From an uncultured Lachnospiraceae bacterium (GTDB lineage Bacteria > Bacillota > Clostridia > Lachnospirales > Lachnospiraceae), in NCBI GenBank assembly GCA_947574135.1, contig CANPIM010000031.1, forward strand, positions 1-40,229: a stretch of 40,229 nucleotides of DNA, in the 5' to 3' direction. Below, in pieces: positions 16,661 through 23,663 of the stretch. Below the pieces are notes generated by a model. It had not been told where the DNA came from. It did no database searches and was given only the letters and a program-made list of their open reading frames with translations. The position numbers and the translations under genes were made by a program. Every line of letters starts with the position of its first letter. Position 1 is the stretch's first letter.

Positions 16661-16705
16661 AAAATAAAAAGCGCCCCCTACCAACCAAGGTATTGAGTGC
16701 CTTTT
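16661..16705 (-). terminator. Probable terminator of the pot operon
   Basis: On the minus strand, AAAAGGCACTC...TACC (16689-16705) pairs imperfectly with GGTA...GGGCGCTTTTT (16666-16682) around a TTGGTT loop, followed by ATTTTA. It lies about 170 bases beyond the potC stop; no better candidate is nearer. Confidence 0.6.
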
Positions 16706-16875
16706 ATTATTAAACTCTATTAAGTTGAGATAAATTTGAGATAAAACTGTCATCCCGGCCGCAGTACAATAGCAAACTTTCTTTATATCCCGGCTTTTTG
16801 ACTCTAAAATCAGGAAAGATTTTTCATTGTGGGGAATGACAACTCATAAAGGTTTCTACTTCACGATAAAGCCCT

Positions 16876-17676
16876 TTACAGCTTCCTCTCCAGCCTCTCC
16901 TGAATAAAATTTGAAGTGAGCAATATGGCAATCGTGCCCACAATCATCAGGGTAGACAAAGCATTCACATCCGGGGACACGCCCTTTCGCACCATGCCCA
17001 GAATTTTTAAGGGCAGCGTGGTGCTCTCCGGTCCTGCTGTAAAGAAGCTGACCACCACGTCGTCCAGGGACATGGTCAGAGCCAGCATGCCGCCGGAAAT
17101 CACTCCCGGGGCAATCATGGGAAGGGTCACCCGCCAGAAGGTGCGAAAGCCGTTGGCCCCCAGATCCCGGGCCGCCTCCTCAATGGACCGGTCAAAGCCG
17201 GCCAACCTGGCCCGAACCGTAATCACCACAAAGGGCATGGAAAAGGTCACATGGGCGATAATCAGGGTCACCATGCTCATGGAAACATGGAGGGCACTGA
17301 AAAAGGACAGCAGAGCAATGGCGAACACCAGTTCCGGTATCACAATGGGGATATAGAGGGAGCTGCTGATGGCATTCTTTAGCTTAAACTCAAACCGGTA
17401 CAGCCCTAAGGCGCACAAGGTACCGATAATCACAGAGAGAATGGTGCTGACCCCGGCCACAATCACCGTATTCACAAAGGAATCCATAAGCTGTCGGTTG
17501 TCAAACATCTTAAAATACCATTCCACCGTAAACTCCTCAAAGACAATGTTCATCTTGGAGCTGTTAAAGGAAAAGGCAATTACCACAAAAATAGGCAGGT
17601 ATAAAAACAGATAGATCAGGCAGGCGTAGGCCACGCTTCCCGGCCGAAACTCCCGGGGCTTTCTCTTTTTTTTCAT
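16876..17676 (-). CDS. potC: Spermidine/putrescine ABC transporter permease PotC
   Basis: Inner-membrane permease of the polyamine importer. About 266 residues with six helices (YLFLYLPIFVVIAFSF, FVNTVIVAGVSTILSVIIG, ISSSLYIPIVIPELVFAIALLS, MSMVTLIIAHVTFSMPFVVITV, GVISGGMLALTMSLDDVVV, LMIVGTIAILLTS). The EAA loop EEAARDLGANGFRTFWRVTLP contacts the ATPase. ATG 17676 and GTG 17679 are both in frame after AGGAGG; I prefer the ATG. It is the last gene of potD-PII-potA-potB-potC, 29 bases after potB. Fe3+ and other family importers have similar permeases, but the PotA/PotD neighbours settle the assignment. Confidence 0.92.
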   Translation of the reverse strand: MKKKRKPREFRPGSVAYACLIYLFLYLPIFVVIAFSFNSSKMNIVFEEFTVEWYFKMFDNRQLMDSFVNTVIVAGVSTILSVIIGTLCALGLYRFEFKLKNAISSSLYIPIVIPELVFAIALLSFFSALHVSMSMVTLIIAHVTFSMPFVVITVRARLAGFDRSIEEAARDLGANGFRTFWRVTLPMIAPGVISGGMLALTMSLDDVVVSFFTAGPESTTLPLKILGMVRKGVSPDVNALSTLMIVGTIAILLTSNFIQERLERKL

Positions 17677-17705
17677 CACTTACTTTCCTCCTGCACGGCT
17701 TGTGC

Positions 17706-18560
17706 CTATGCCATATCTTCCAGGCTGCCCACTCTGGTGTACAGCTTCATCAATATCAGGGTAATCACAATGAGTACAATGGACAGCGCTGCTCCAAAGG
17801 GCCAGTTCCGGGCAGAGAGAAACTGGTTTTTAATCAGGTTTCCAATGTACATGGTCTTGGCTCCCCCCATCATATCCGAGATAAAGAAAAATCCCAGGGA
17901 TGGTATAAAGGTCTGGATCGAGCCTGCAAAGATACCGGGCATGGTCAGAGGAAAAATAATCCGGGTGAATACATGGACCCGGCTGGCTCCCAGATCACTG
18001 CCGGCCTCCAAAAGGGACTTATCCAGCTTCTCGATGGAGGTGTATAAGGGCAGCACCGTAAAGGGCAAAAGAGCATAAACCATGCCCAGAAGCACGGCTC
18101 CGTCCGTGTACAGCATTTCCAGGGGCTGATCAATCAGGCCGACACCCTGGAGAAAATGGTTGAGAATGCCTTCCGTCCGAAGAAGGGTATTCCAGCCATA
18201 GGTTCGAATCAGAGAGTTGGTCCAGAAGGGCAGCATAAGCAGCATAACCAGAAAGCCCTTCCACCGCTTGGGGGCGTTGGCCAAAATATAGGCAAAGGGA
18301 TATCCTACCACCAGGCAGATCACCGTGGTCTGCAGGGAAAGCCAGATGGAATCCCCAAATACCTTGAGATATTCGTTTGCAAAGAGATTCCGGTAATTTT
18401 CCAGGGTAAAAATAAAATCCATGCCGCCGTAGGCATTCTTGGTGAGCACGGTCATGAGTATCACATAGGCCAGAGGAATCAGCAAAAAAATACCCAGCCA
18501 GAGAACCGTGGGACCCACGGTAACAAATACTCCCAGGTGCTTTTTAAAAAATCGGTTCAT
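17706..18560 (-). CDS. potB: Spermidine/putrescine ABC transporter permease PotB
   Basis: First permease of the importer, 284 residues, starting NRFFKKHLGVFVTVGPTVLWLGIFLLIPLAYVI, which is typical PotB. It has six helices and the EAA motif EAGSDLGASRVHVFTRIIFPLTMPG. The start overlaps the potA stop by 17 bases and follows GAGGGAATGCCCA. It heterodimerises with PotC. Confidence 0.93.
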   Translation of the reverse strand: MNRFFKKHLGVFVTVGPTVLWLGIFLLIPLAYVILMTVLTKNAYGGMDFIFTLENYRNLFANEYLKVFGDSIWLSLQTTVICLVVGYPFAYILANAPKRWKGFLVMLLMLPFWTNSLIRTYGWNTLLRTEGILNHFLQGVGLIDQPLEMLYTDGAVLLGMVYALLPFTVLPLYTSIEKLDKSLLEAGSDLGASRVHVFTRIIFPLTMPGIFAGSIQTFIPSLGFFFISDMMGGAKTMYIGNLIKNQFLSARNWPFGAALSIVLIVITLILMKLYTRVGSLEDMA

Positions 18561-19692
18561 TGGGCATTCCCTCTATCTGTACAGATCGCTCGATAATGTT
18601 ATAGATCATTTCCTCCTTGGTCCGCATAACTACCACCTTGCCCGGATTCCAGTAAATATTTACCACTGTCCCCACGGGTACCAGCTCATCCTCCGCCGGG
18701 GTCTCCGCCTTGAGCATCTGGCCGTTGGGAAGCTCGATCATGGTCTTGTTAATGGAACCGATAAAAATATGCTCCCGCACTTGTCCCCGCAGGGAAAAGC
18801 CCTCGTGGGACCGGGCGTCAATCTTTAGATTCTCCGGGCGCACGCACAGGTATACCATCTCCTCGGAATTGTATCCGGTCTCAGGAATCCGGGCCTTGCC
18901 GGACTCCATGGTCACCCCGATGGCATCCTCGTACACATGCTCCACATAGCCCTCCAGAATATTGGATTCCCCGATAAAATCCGCCACAAATTTGGTTTCC
19001 GGATGATTGTAAACCTCCTCCGGAGTGCCAACCTGCTCCAGAATCCCGTTATTCATAACCGCAATGCGATCACTCATGGTCAGGGCCTCCTCCTGGTCAT
19101 GGGTCACATAGATAAAGGTGATCCCAAGGCGCCTCTGGAGGTGCTTCAGCTCTCCCTGCATCTGCTTGCGCAGCTTTAGATCCAGGGCTCCCAGGGGCTC
19201 ATCCAGCAAAAGCACCTTGGGCCGGTTTACCAAGGCTCTGGCAATGCCCACCCGCTGCTTCTGACCCCCGGACATCTGAGAGGGCATGCGCTTTTCCATG
19301 CCGTCCAGCTTGACCAGCTTGATCATCTCCTGAACTCTTGTTCGAATCTCATCCTTCTTTACCTTTTTCTCCACCAGGCCAAAGGCAATGTTATCAAACA
19401 CATTCATATGGGGAAACAGGGCGTAATTCTGAAATACCGTATTCACATTTCGCTCATTGGGCTTTTTTCCCGCCACATTCCGGCCCTCCAGCAGAATCTC
19501 CCCGCTGTCCGGCTGCTCAAAGCCTGCAATCATGCGCAGTGTGGTGGTCTTGCCGCAGCCTGAGGGCCCCAGCATGGTGAGAAACTCTCCCTCCCGCACA
19601 TCCAGGTTAAGCTTCTTGACCACCTTCTCATCATCAAAGCTTTTGTCCACCTCCGTGAGCCGGATGATGCCCTGTCCTTCGCGTTTTTCCAT
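18544..19692 (-). CDS. potA: Spermidine/putrescine ABC transporter ATP-binding protein PotA
   Basis: Importer ATPase, 382 residues. Walker A is GPSGCGKTT (about 42-50), signature MSGGQKQRVGIARAL, Walker B KVLLLDEPLGALDLKLR and the H-loop VTHDQEEAL. The C-terminal TOBE-type regulatory domain (about 245-382) contains VCVRPENLKI and GTVVNIYWNPGKVVVM. It begins 20 bases after the PII-like gene. Position after potD and PII is unusual, as pot operons often start with potA. Confidence 0.95.
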   Translation of the reverse strand: MEKREGQGIIRLTEVDKSFDDEKVVKKLNLDVREGEFLTMLGPSGCGKTTTLRMIAGFEQPDSGEILLEGRNVAGKKPNERNVNTVFQNYALFPHMNVFDNIAFGLVEKKVKKDEIRTRVQEMIKLVKLDGMEKRMPSQMSGGQKQRVGIARALVNRPKVLLLDEPLGALDLKLRKQMQGELKHLQRRLGITFIYVTHDQEEALTMSDRIAVMNNGILEQVGTPEEVYNHPETKFVADFIGESNILEGYVEHVYEDAIGVTMESGKARIPETGYNSEEMVYLCVRPENLKIDARSHEGFSLRGQVREHIFIGSINKTMIELPNGQMLKAETPAEDELVPVGTVVNIYWNPGKVVVMRTKEEMIYNIIERSVQIEGMPNEPIF

Positions 19693-19712
19693 TCTTTTTC
19701 CTCCCCGGTCAC

Positions 19713-20051
19713 CTACAGGGTCTTATACCCCCGCTCACCGGTCCGAATCCGGACCACATCATCGATGGTTGAAATAAAAATCTTTCCGTCTCCCACGCTT
19801 CCCGTAGAAAGCTTCTGCTGGAGCTCACAGAGAATTTCCTCCAGATCCTCGTCCCACACCACAGTCATCACATAAATCTTGGGCAGAAGATTCATCTCCA
19901 GATTTAATTCCTCAAAGTCCTTGGCATCCGCCTTTTGCCGGCCGCAGCCCATGGCCGCCGTAACCGTCATGCCCGAATACTCATTCTGGGCCAGGATCTT
20001 TTTAATGTCCTCAAGCTTGTCCGGCCTTGTAATTATCTCAATTTTCTTCAT
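19713..20051 (-). CDS. PII-family signal protein inside the polyamine transport operon
   Basis: A 112-residue protein with the PII fold: KKIEIITRPDKLEDIKKIL, GMTVTAAMGCGRQKA, B-loop TGSVGDGKIF and C-loop RIRTGE, so nucleotide-binding residues look kept, including Q39 of the GRQK segment. The T-loop (about 37-57) has the standard length but differs: the position equal to Tyr51, the uridylylation site of enteric GlnB/GlnK, is Leu, and the loop is acidic (ADAKDFEELNLEMN). PII proteins sense ATP/ADP and 2-oxoglutarate and bind transporters or enzymes through this loop. Located between potD (39 bases) and potA (20 bases), with its own GGAGG site, it probably acts on PotABC. PII proteins in Firmicute pot operons have been named PotN, as I recall; membership was not checked. 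Confidence 0.9.
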   Translation of the reverse strand: MKKIEIITRPDKLEDIKKILAQNEYSGMTVTAAMGCGRQKADAKDFEELNLEMNLLPKIYVMTVVWDEDLEEILCELQQKLSTGSVGDGKIFISTIDDVVRIRTGERGYKTL

Positions 20052-20090
20052 ACGCTCCTCCTATTTTAGTACCGCTCCGCCCCCGAGTGG

Positions 20091-21149
20091 TTAATTGGTT
20101 TTCATCTTGGTGAATATCTCGTCGTACCAGGTGACCGCATCGCCAACCTCACCGATGAGATTGGCCCGCTCGATCTCCGCCGGGTCCACATTGCTGCCCG
20201 CATTGTCAAAATAGGTCTCATCCAGCACCTCAAGAGCCGCATCGTTGATGCAGACCCCGGGAAATTCATCCAGAATCATCTTATAAATCTCCGGCCGCAT
20301 GACAAAGTCCATAAACTTTTCCGCATTTTCTTTATTTTTGGCATCCGCCGTGATCACAAAATTATCTATGCTGATCTCGCAGGGCTCCTCCGTGAACACC
20401 ACGTCAATGTCCGGATTCTCCATAATGGCCTGGCCCGCGTCAATGTTGTACACCACACCCACCGCCACATCGTTGGCCGCCAATAAAGTTTTGGGGCTGT
20501 CGCTGTCGTAGGCCTTGATATTGGGCTTCAGCTGCTCCAGCCAGGGAAGAGCGGCCTCGATAACCGCCTGATCTCTGCTGTTGGGATCCTGGCCCTGGGC
20601 TTTTAGGGCAATGCCTGCAATCTCCCGCACATCATCCACCACCACAATATTATTCTCCAGGGCAGGATTCAAAAGATCGTCAAACTTCTTGATCTCCACT
20701 CCCAGCTCCTGACATTTTTTGGTATTTACAGCAATCACCGTGATGGTGGCCATATAGGGAATGGAATACCGGTTCTCCGGGTCAAACTCCAGTCCCATGA
20801 CCGTCTGGGACATATTGCCCAGATTGGTCAGATTCTCCTTGCTGATCTCCTGAAGCATATTCTGCTCCAGCATGGCCTCAATGACATAATTGCTGGCAAT
20901 CACCATATCATACTGGCTGGTGCCCCCGGCTGTCAGCTTGGCCAGCATCTCCTCGTTGGAGGAAAAGGTGGACTCCACCACCTGAATTCCCGTCTCCTCC
21001 TCAAAGGCATCGTATACATCCTGAGGAATATATTCCGTCCAGTTATAGAGATAAAGCTTTTCTCCACTCTCGGACTTCCCACAGCCGGACAGGGCTGTCA
21101 CACCCAGAACCAGCACAAGCAGCAGGGTAAAAATCTTTTTTTTCATCAT
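20091..21149 (-). CDS. potD: Spermidine/putrescine-binding lipoprotein PotD
   Basis: Extracellular substrate-binding component of the polyamine importer. The start is ATG 21149 (or the adjacent ATG 21146) after GGAGGAG; the frame runs open upstream for about 250 codons through the leader RNA, which is not coding. From 21149 the product is 352 residues: a lipoprotein signal (KKKIFTLLLVLVLGVTALSGC, lipobox LSGC with the lipidated cysteine near residue 23), then the PotD N-lobe KLYLYNWTEYIPQDVYDAFEEETGI, DMVIASNYVIEAML, the hinge, and the C-lobe. Aromatic residues expected in polyamine pockets (W and Y of NWTEY, and Y in IPYMAT) are present. First gene of the operon, under the structured leader. 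Putrescine or spermidine preference is not determined. Confidence 0.93.
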   Translation of the reverse strand: MMKKKIFTLLLVLVLGVTALSGCGKSESGEKLYLYNWTEYIPQDVYDAFEEETGIQVVESTFSSNEEMLAKLTAGGTSQYDMVIASNYVIEAMLEQNMLQEISKENLTNLGNMSQTVMGLEFDPENRYSIPYMATITVIAVNTKKCQELGVEIKKFDDLLNPALENNIVVVDDVREIAGIALKAQGQDPNSRDQAVIEAALPWLEQLKPNIKAYDSDSPKTLLAANDVAVGVVYNIDAGQAIMENPDIDVVFTEEPCEISIDNFVITADAKNKENAEKFMDFVMRPEIYKMILDEFPGVCINDAALEVLDETYFDNAGSNVDPAEIERANLIGEVGDAVTWYDEIFTKMKTN

Positions 21150-21220
21150 ATACTCCTCCATTTCTCTTGTAATCTTGTACATTTTCCCGGAAATCCCCAA
21201 ACCGAAAGCTTGACCGGCAT

Positions 21221-21351
21221 TTGCACAAAAAAATAGGACTGGAGAAAGCTTTACTGACTTTCCCGTCCTATTTGCTTCTAACCAATGAACTCCATCCGCA
21301 ACCGAATGGAACCACCCTATTAGGCGGGCTGCTTTTTCGTATCCTCCCGCA
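21221..21351 (-). promoter_or_regulatory. Structured potD leader with intrinsic terminator (candidate riboswitch)
   Basis: From a start near 21351 the RNA can form a first stem GCGGG (21350-21346) with CCCGC (21328-21324). A hairpin CCATTCG-GTTG-CGGATGG follows (about 21309-21292). Then comes a strong terminator: AAATAGGAC (21273-21265) with GTCCTATTT (21239-21231), an inner GGAAAG/CTTTC stem, and a T run. CCCGCCTA (21328-21321) can instead pair with TAGG-A-CGGG (21270-21262), which would open the terminator and compete with the first stem. This on/off layout is that of a riboswitch or attenuator. I could not match it to a class I know. No short leader peptide with a good ribosome binding site was seen. 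Confidence 0.6.
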
Positions 21352-21357
21352 CTTTGG

Positions 21358-21386
21358 ATTATATAGAAAAACTTTTGGTACGTCAA
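21358..21386 (-). promoter_or_regulatory. potD operon promoter
   Basis: Minus strand TTGACG (21381-21386), 17-base spacer, TATAAT (21358-21363). Near-consensus; start expected near 21351. Confidence 0.85.
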
Positions 21387-21404
21387 TGGTTTTTGAAACT
21401 TTTC

Positions 21405-21433
21405 TTGTATTTTTTCCGCCCCGGGGGTATAAT
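21405..21433 (+). promoter_or_regulatory. Promoter of the glycine riboswitch transcript
   Basis: TTGTAT (21405-21410), 17-base spacer, TATAAT (21428-21433). Start expected near 21440. Divergent from the potD promoter, with the two -35 boxes about 18 bases apart. Confidence 0.8.
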
Positions 21434-21450
21434 CAGGACAGAAACATATT

Positions 21451-21699
21451 CGGACGAGGATTATCCTAGAGATCTCCCCTGGTTGTCCCAGGGCGGCCGG
21501 GCAGAGACGCCGAAGAAGCAAGGCGAAGGGGCCATCTTTCCCTTCGTGGAAACTGACAGGCAAAAGGAAGATAATCCGACGAAGCTCTGGAGAGTGCGAA
21601 CGCGGGTTTTGCCGCCTTCGCCGCCTACGTGGCAATAACCAACTGGCAAAAGGACAGAGAGATGCAGATGCCCCCAAGGGCTTTTTGCATCTCTTTTTT
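21451..21699 (+). promoter_or_regulatory. Tandem glycine riboswitch with terminator
   Basis: Aptamer I has P1 GGATTATC (21458-21465) with GATAATCC (21570-21577), the conserved core CGCCGAAGAAGCAA (21508-21521) and ACAGGCAAAAGGA (about 21555-21567). The linker GACGAAGCTCTGGAGAG is the classic glycine-riboswitch junction into aptamer II. Aptamer II (about 21584-21659) keeps P1 CTCTG/CAGAG and GGCAAAAGGACAGAG, but its core reads CGCCGCCTACGTGGCAA and the usual CTCTCAGG is CAACTGG, so it is degenerate. The terminator AGAGATGCA (21658-21666) with TGCATCTCT (21686-21694) plus a T run shares bases with the aptamer II P1 strand. Glycine binding should therefore switch the gene on. Assigned by memory of the gcvT-type consensus. 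Confidence 0.85.
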
Positions 21700-21728
21700 A
21701 TTGCTTTTTGTAAAAGGAGGAAGCTTGT

Positions 21729-23060
21729 ATGAAGAGGGAATCCATGCGAATGCTGCTGGTGGGCGCCGGCGCTGTGGGAGAAGGCATCCTGAAGGTATTG
21801 AAGAAGCGGGATCCCAGGGCCCAATGGCTCACCTTTGTGTTGGTGGCTGATTTTGACGGCAGCCGGGCCGAAGCTCTGATCCGGACTCTGGAGCAATTTC
21901 CCGTTGCTTTAGACCAGCCGCATCTAAAAACTTCCATATATCAGGCAGTCCAGGTGGATGCCCGCTGTGGAAAGGATCTGATCGCTCTTATCCGGCAGTA
22001 TGGGATTACCTTTGTCATGGACGCCGCCTCCCCCTTTGTGAGCAATTTTATTTTTGACGCCGCCTTGGCCGGAGGTGCCGACTATGCCAGCATGGGAACC
22101 TGGTCTGTTCCCAAGGCCCACCCCGCCCTTGGCTATGGCTTTGCGGGAAGCTATGAAGAGCCCATGACCCAGTACAATTTTGACCAGCATCAGACATGGC
22201 AAAAAGCCGGACACATGGCCTGCATCTGTCTGGGCATTGATCCCGGTGTGGTGAATGTCTTTGCAAAATATGCAGCAGAATATCTCTTTGATGAGCTTTG
22301 GGAGGTCCACGTAAAGGACGGGGGAAACCTGTGCCCCCCTTTGGCCTCCAAGCCGCATATTCAATTTGGTTTTAATGTGTGGACAGTCTTGGATGAGGTT
22401 ATGAACCCCAATGCAGAATGGATCCGGGACAAGGGCTTTCTCATGGAGGAAGCCTTTGCCGGCCGTGAGATTTTTCAGATGCCTGAGCCCTTCGGCCAAA
22501 ACACCCTGGTCAAGGTAGAGCATGAAGAGGTGGTCACCATGCCCCGATACCTTTCCTCCTACGGGCTTCGGCGGGCCAGCTTTAAGATTGCACTGGATGA
22601 AAGCCTTATCAATGCCCTGGAGGTGCTGGACTCTCTGGGACTTCGAAGCCTTGAGCCCGTCCTGGTAAACGGTGTATCTGTGGTTCCCCGGGATGTGGTG
22701 GCCGCCTGCGCTCCCCAGCCCCGGGACATTGGACCCGAGACCACCGGAGGCATGTGCGTGGGCGTCCACTGCATCGGCCAAAAGAACGGAAAACGCCGGG
22801 AATATTTTCTGTACCAGCCCTTTGATAACCAGCAGTCTCTAAAGGACTGGGGCTTGCAGGCTGTGGTGGCCCAGACAGGCTTTGGCGCCGCCCTGGCCAT
22901 TGAGCTTATGGGGCGGGGCATCTGGCGGGAGGCCGGTGTCTTTTCCCCGGAATATTTTCCCTCCCTTCCCTATCTAAAGCTTATGGAGGAGGCAGGGCTG
23001 GAATACAAAATCGCAGAGCTTCCCCTTTCCTCGTCCTCTCACCAAAAGGAAACGTCCTAG
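21729..23060 (+). CDS. Saccharopine dehydrogenase-like NAD(P)-dependent oxidoreductase
   Basis: A 443-residue protein with an N-terminal Rossmann fold (GAGAVG at 12-17, acidic VADFDGSRAEAL after strand 2) and the second domain of the saccharopine dehydrogenase family (CLGIDPGVVNVFAKYA, HIQFGFNVWTVLDEV, VEHEEVVTMPRYLSS). Family members include saccharopine reductase, lysine dehydrogenases and carboxynorspermidine/homospermidine synthases. I cannot assign the substrate. The ATG at 21729 follows AAAGGAGGAAGCTTGT. It is expressed behind a glycine riboswitch and divergent from the polyamine uptake operon, so a role in amino acid or polyamine metabolism is plausible but inferred. Its stop overlaps the convergent small gene by 4 bases. 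Confidence 0.75.
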   Translation: MKRESMRMLLVGAGAVGEGILKVLKKRDPRAQWLTFVLVADFDGSRAEALIRTLEQFPVALDQPHLKTSIYQAVQVDARCGKDLIALIRQYGITFVMDAASPFVSNFIFDAALAGGADYASMGTWSVPKAHPALGYGFAGSYEEPMTQYNFDQHQTWQKAGHMACICLGIDPGVVNVFAKYAAEYLFDELWEVHVKDGGNLCPPLASKPHIQFGFNVWTVLDEVMNPNAEWIRDKGFLMEEAFAGREIFQMPEPFGQNTLVKVEHEEVVTMPRYLSSYGLRRASFKIALDESLINALEVLDSLGLRSLEPVLVNGVSVVPRDVVAACAPQPRDIGPETTGGMCVGVHCIGQKNGKRREYFLYQPFDNQQSLKDWGLQAVVAQTGFGAALAIELMGRGIWREAGVFSPEYFPSLPYLKLMEEAGLEYKIAELPLSSSSHQKETS

Positions 23061-23335
23061 AGGGCGGCCAGAAACAGCTCATAAAAGTCATCCTCCCCTG
23101 CAAGCTTGGGTGAATTTTCCCCGCCGCCGTTGGTGCTGCGCCGCATGGAGGCATAAAATTCCTCTCCGGCCACCACCACCTCCATGGGGTAGAGCTCGAA
23201 TCCTTCCTCCCGGCCAATGCGGCAGAAGGCCTCCAGGGAATTTTTCTCCTCCCTGGTCTCCAATAGTCTTTTCCGAAGTCCCTTATCCCTTCGGGCTCTC
23301 TCCTGAAGCTCCTCTAAGATCGCCGTTGTATTCAT
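23057..23335 (-). CDS. Small Nif11-like domain protein
   Basis: A 92-residue acidic protein. The segment LEELQERARRDKGLRKRLLE...NSLEAFCRIGREEGFELYPMEV resembles the Nif11-like fold (helix, DPELREKL-like turn, FC..A.E.GF motif) found in some peptide-natural-product leaders and in stand-alone clostridial proteins. The C-terminal part contains STNGGGENSPKLAGEDDFYELFL. There is no GG/GA cleavage site followed by a Cys/Ser/Thr-rich core, and no modification enzyme is near, so a RiPP precursor role is not supported. It starts inside the preceding spore-protein-like gene (53-base overlap) after AAGGAGGAAGGAG. Function unknown. Confidence 0.6.
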   Translation of the reverse strand: MNTTAILEELQERARRDKGLRKRLLETREEKNSLEAFCRIGREEGFELYPMEVVVAGEEFYASMRRSTNGGGENSPKLAGEDDFYELFLAAL

Positions 23336-23546
23336 AAGGCTTTTCTCCTTCCTCCTTGGCCTTTTTCTCCCTGCGCCGCCGGGTCATAAGCCCGCCAATC
23401 CGGCCGGTTTCCTTGGCTGACAGGGATTTCCAGCCCTCCTCCTTTACCCGATCAAGAAGTCCCAGCTCCTCTGCAATCTCATATTTCAGCTTTTCCTCGG
23501 GTTCCAGATTTTCCCAATCTATTTTCTTTTCTTTCTTCTTTGTCAT
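23283..23546 (-). CDS. Alpha/beta-type small acid-soluble spore protein relative
   Basis: An 87-residue, highly charged protein. LKYEIAEELGLLDRV and GWKSLSAKETGRIGGLMTRR match the two helices and the conserved E-I-A and T/S-x-x-E-x-G-R-I-G-G segments of alpha/beta SASPs, which coat DNA in dormant spores. The basic tail (RRRREKKAKEE) is unlike standard SASPs, which are 60-70 residues, and the C-terminal end overlaps the Nif11-like gene. The GKR germination protease site is not obvious. GGAAGGAG lies about 11 bases before the ATG. Probable sporulation role, so the organism is likely spore-forming. Confidence 0.7.
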   Translation of the reverse strand: MTKKKEKKIDWENLEPEEKLKYEIAEELGLLDRVKEEGWKSLSAKETGRIGGLMTRRRREKKAKEEGEKPYEYNGDLRGASGESPKG

Positions 23547-23663
23547 AAACAGTCATACTCCTTCCATAAATTTCTATGGAAAAGTATCACCATTTTTTTC
23601 CGACTTATACCAAGAACTCCTTGACTCCTTATGCCCCTCTTTTCCTTATTTTGGCCCAGGCTG

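Noticed and set aside
16481..16753. A 90-residue minus-strand protein
   Set aside because: No ribosome binding site, no domain, and it spans the pot operon terminator hairpin.
21301..21325. T-box-like AGGGTGGTTCC in the potD leader
   Set aside because: The required TGGNACC is not met, and the leader before it is too short for a stem I with specifier loop.
20091..21896. A 601-codon open frame covering potD and its upstream region
   Set aside because: The first 249 codons run through the potD promoter, leader terminator and the opposite-strand glycine riboswitch. The lipoprotein signal and ribosome binding site fix the start near 21149.
23057..23335. RiPP precursor peptide
   Set aside because: Although Nif11-like, there is no double-glycine cleavage site with a modifiable core and no modification or export genes next to it.
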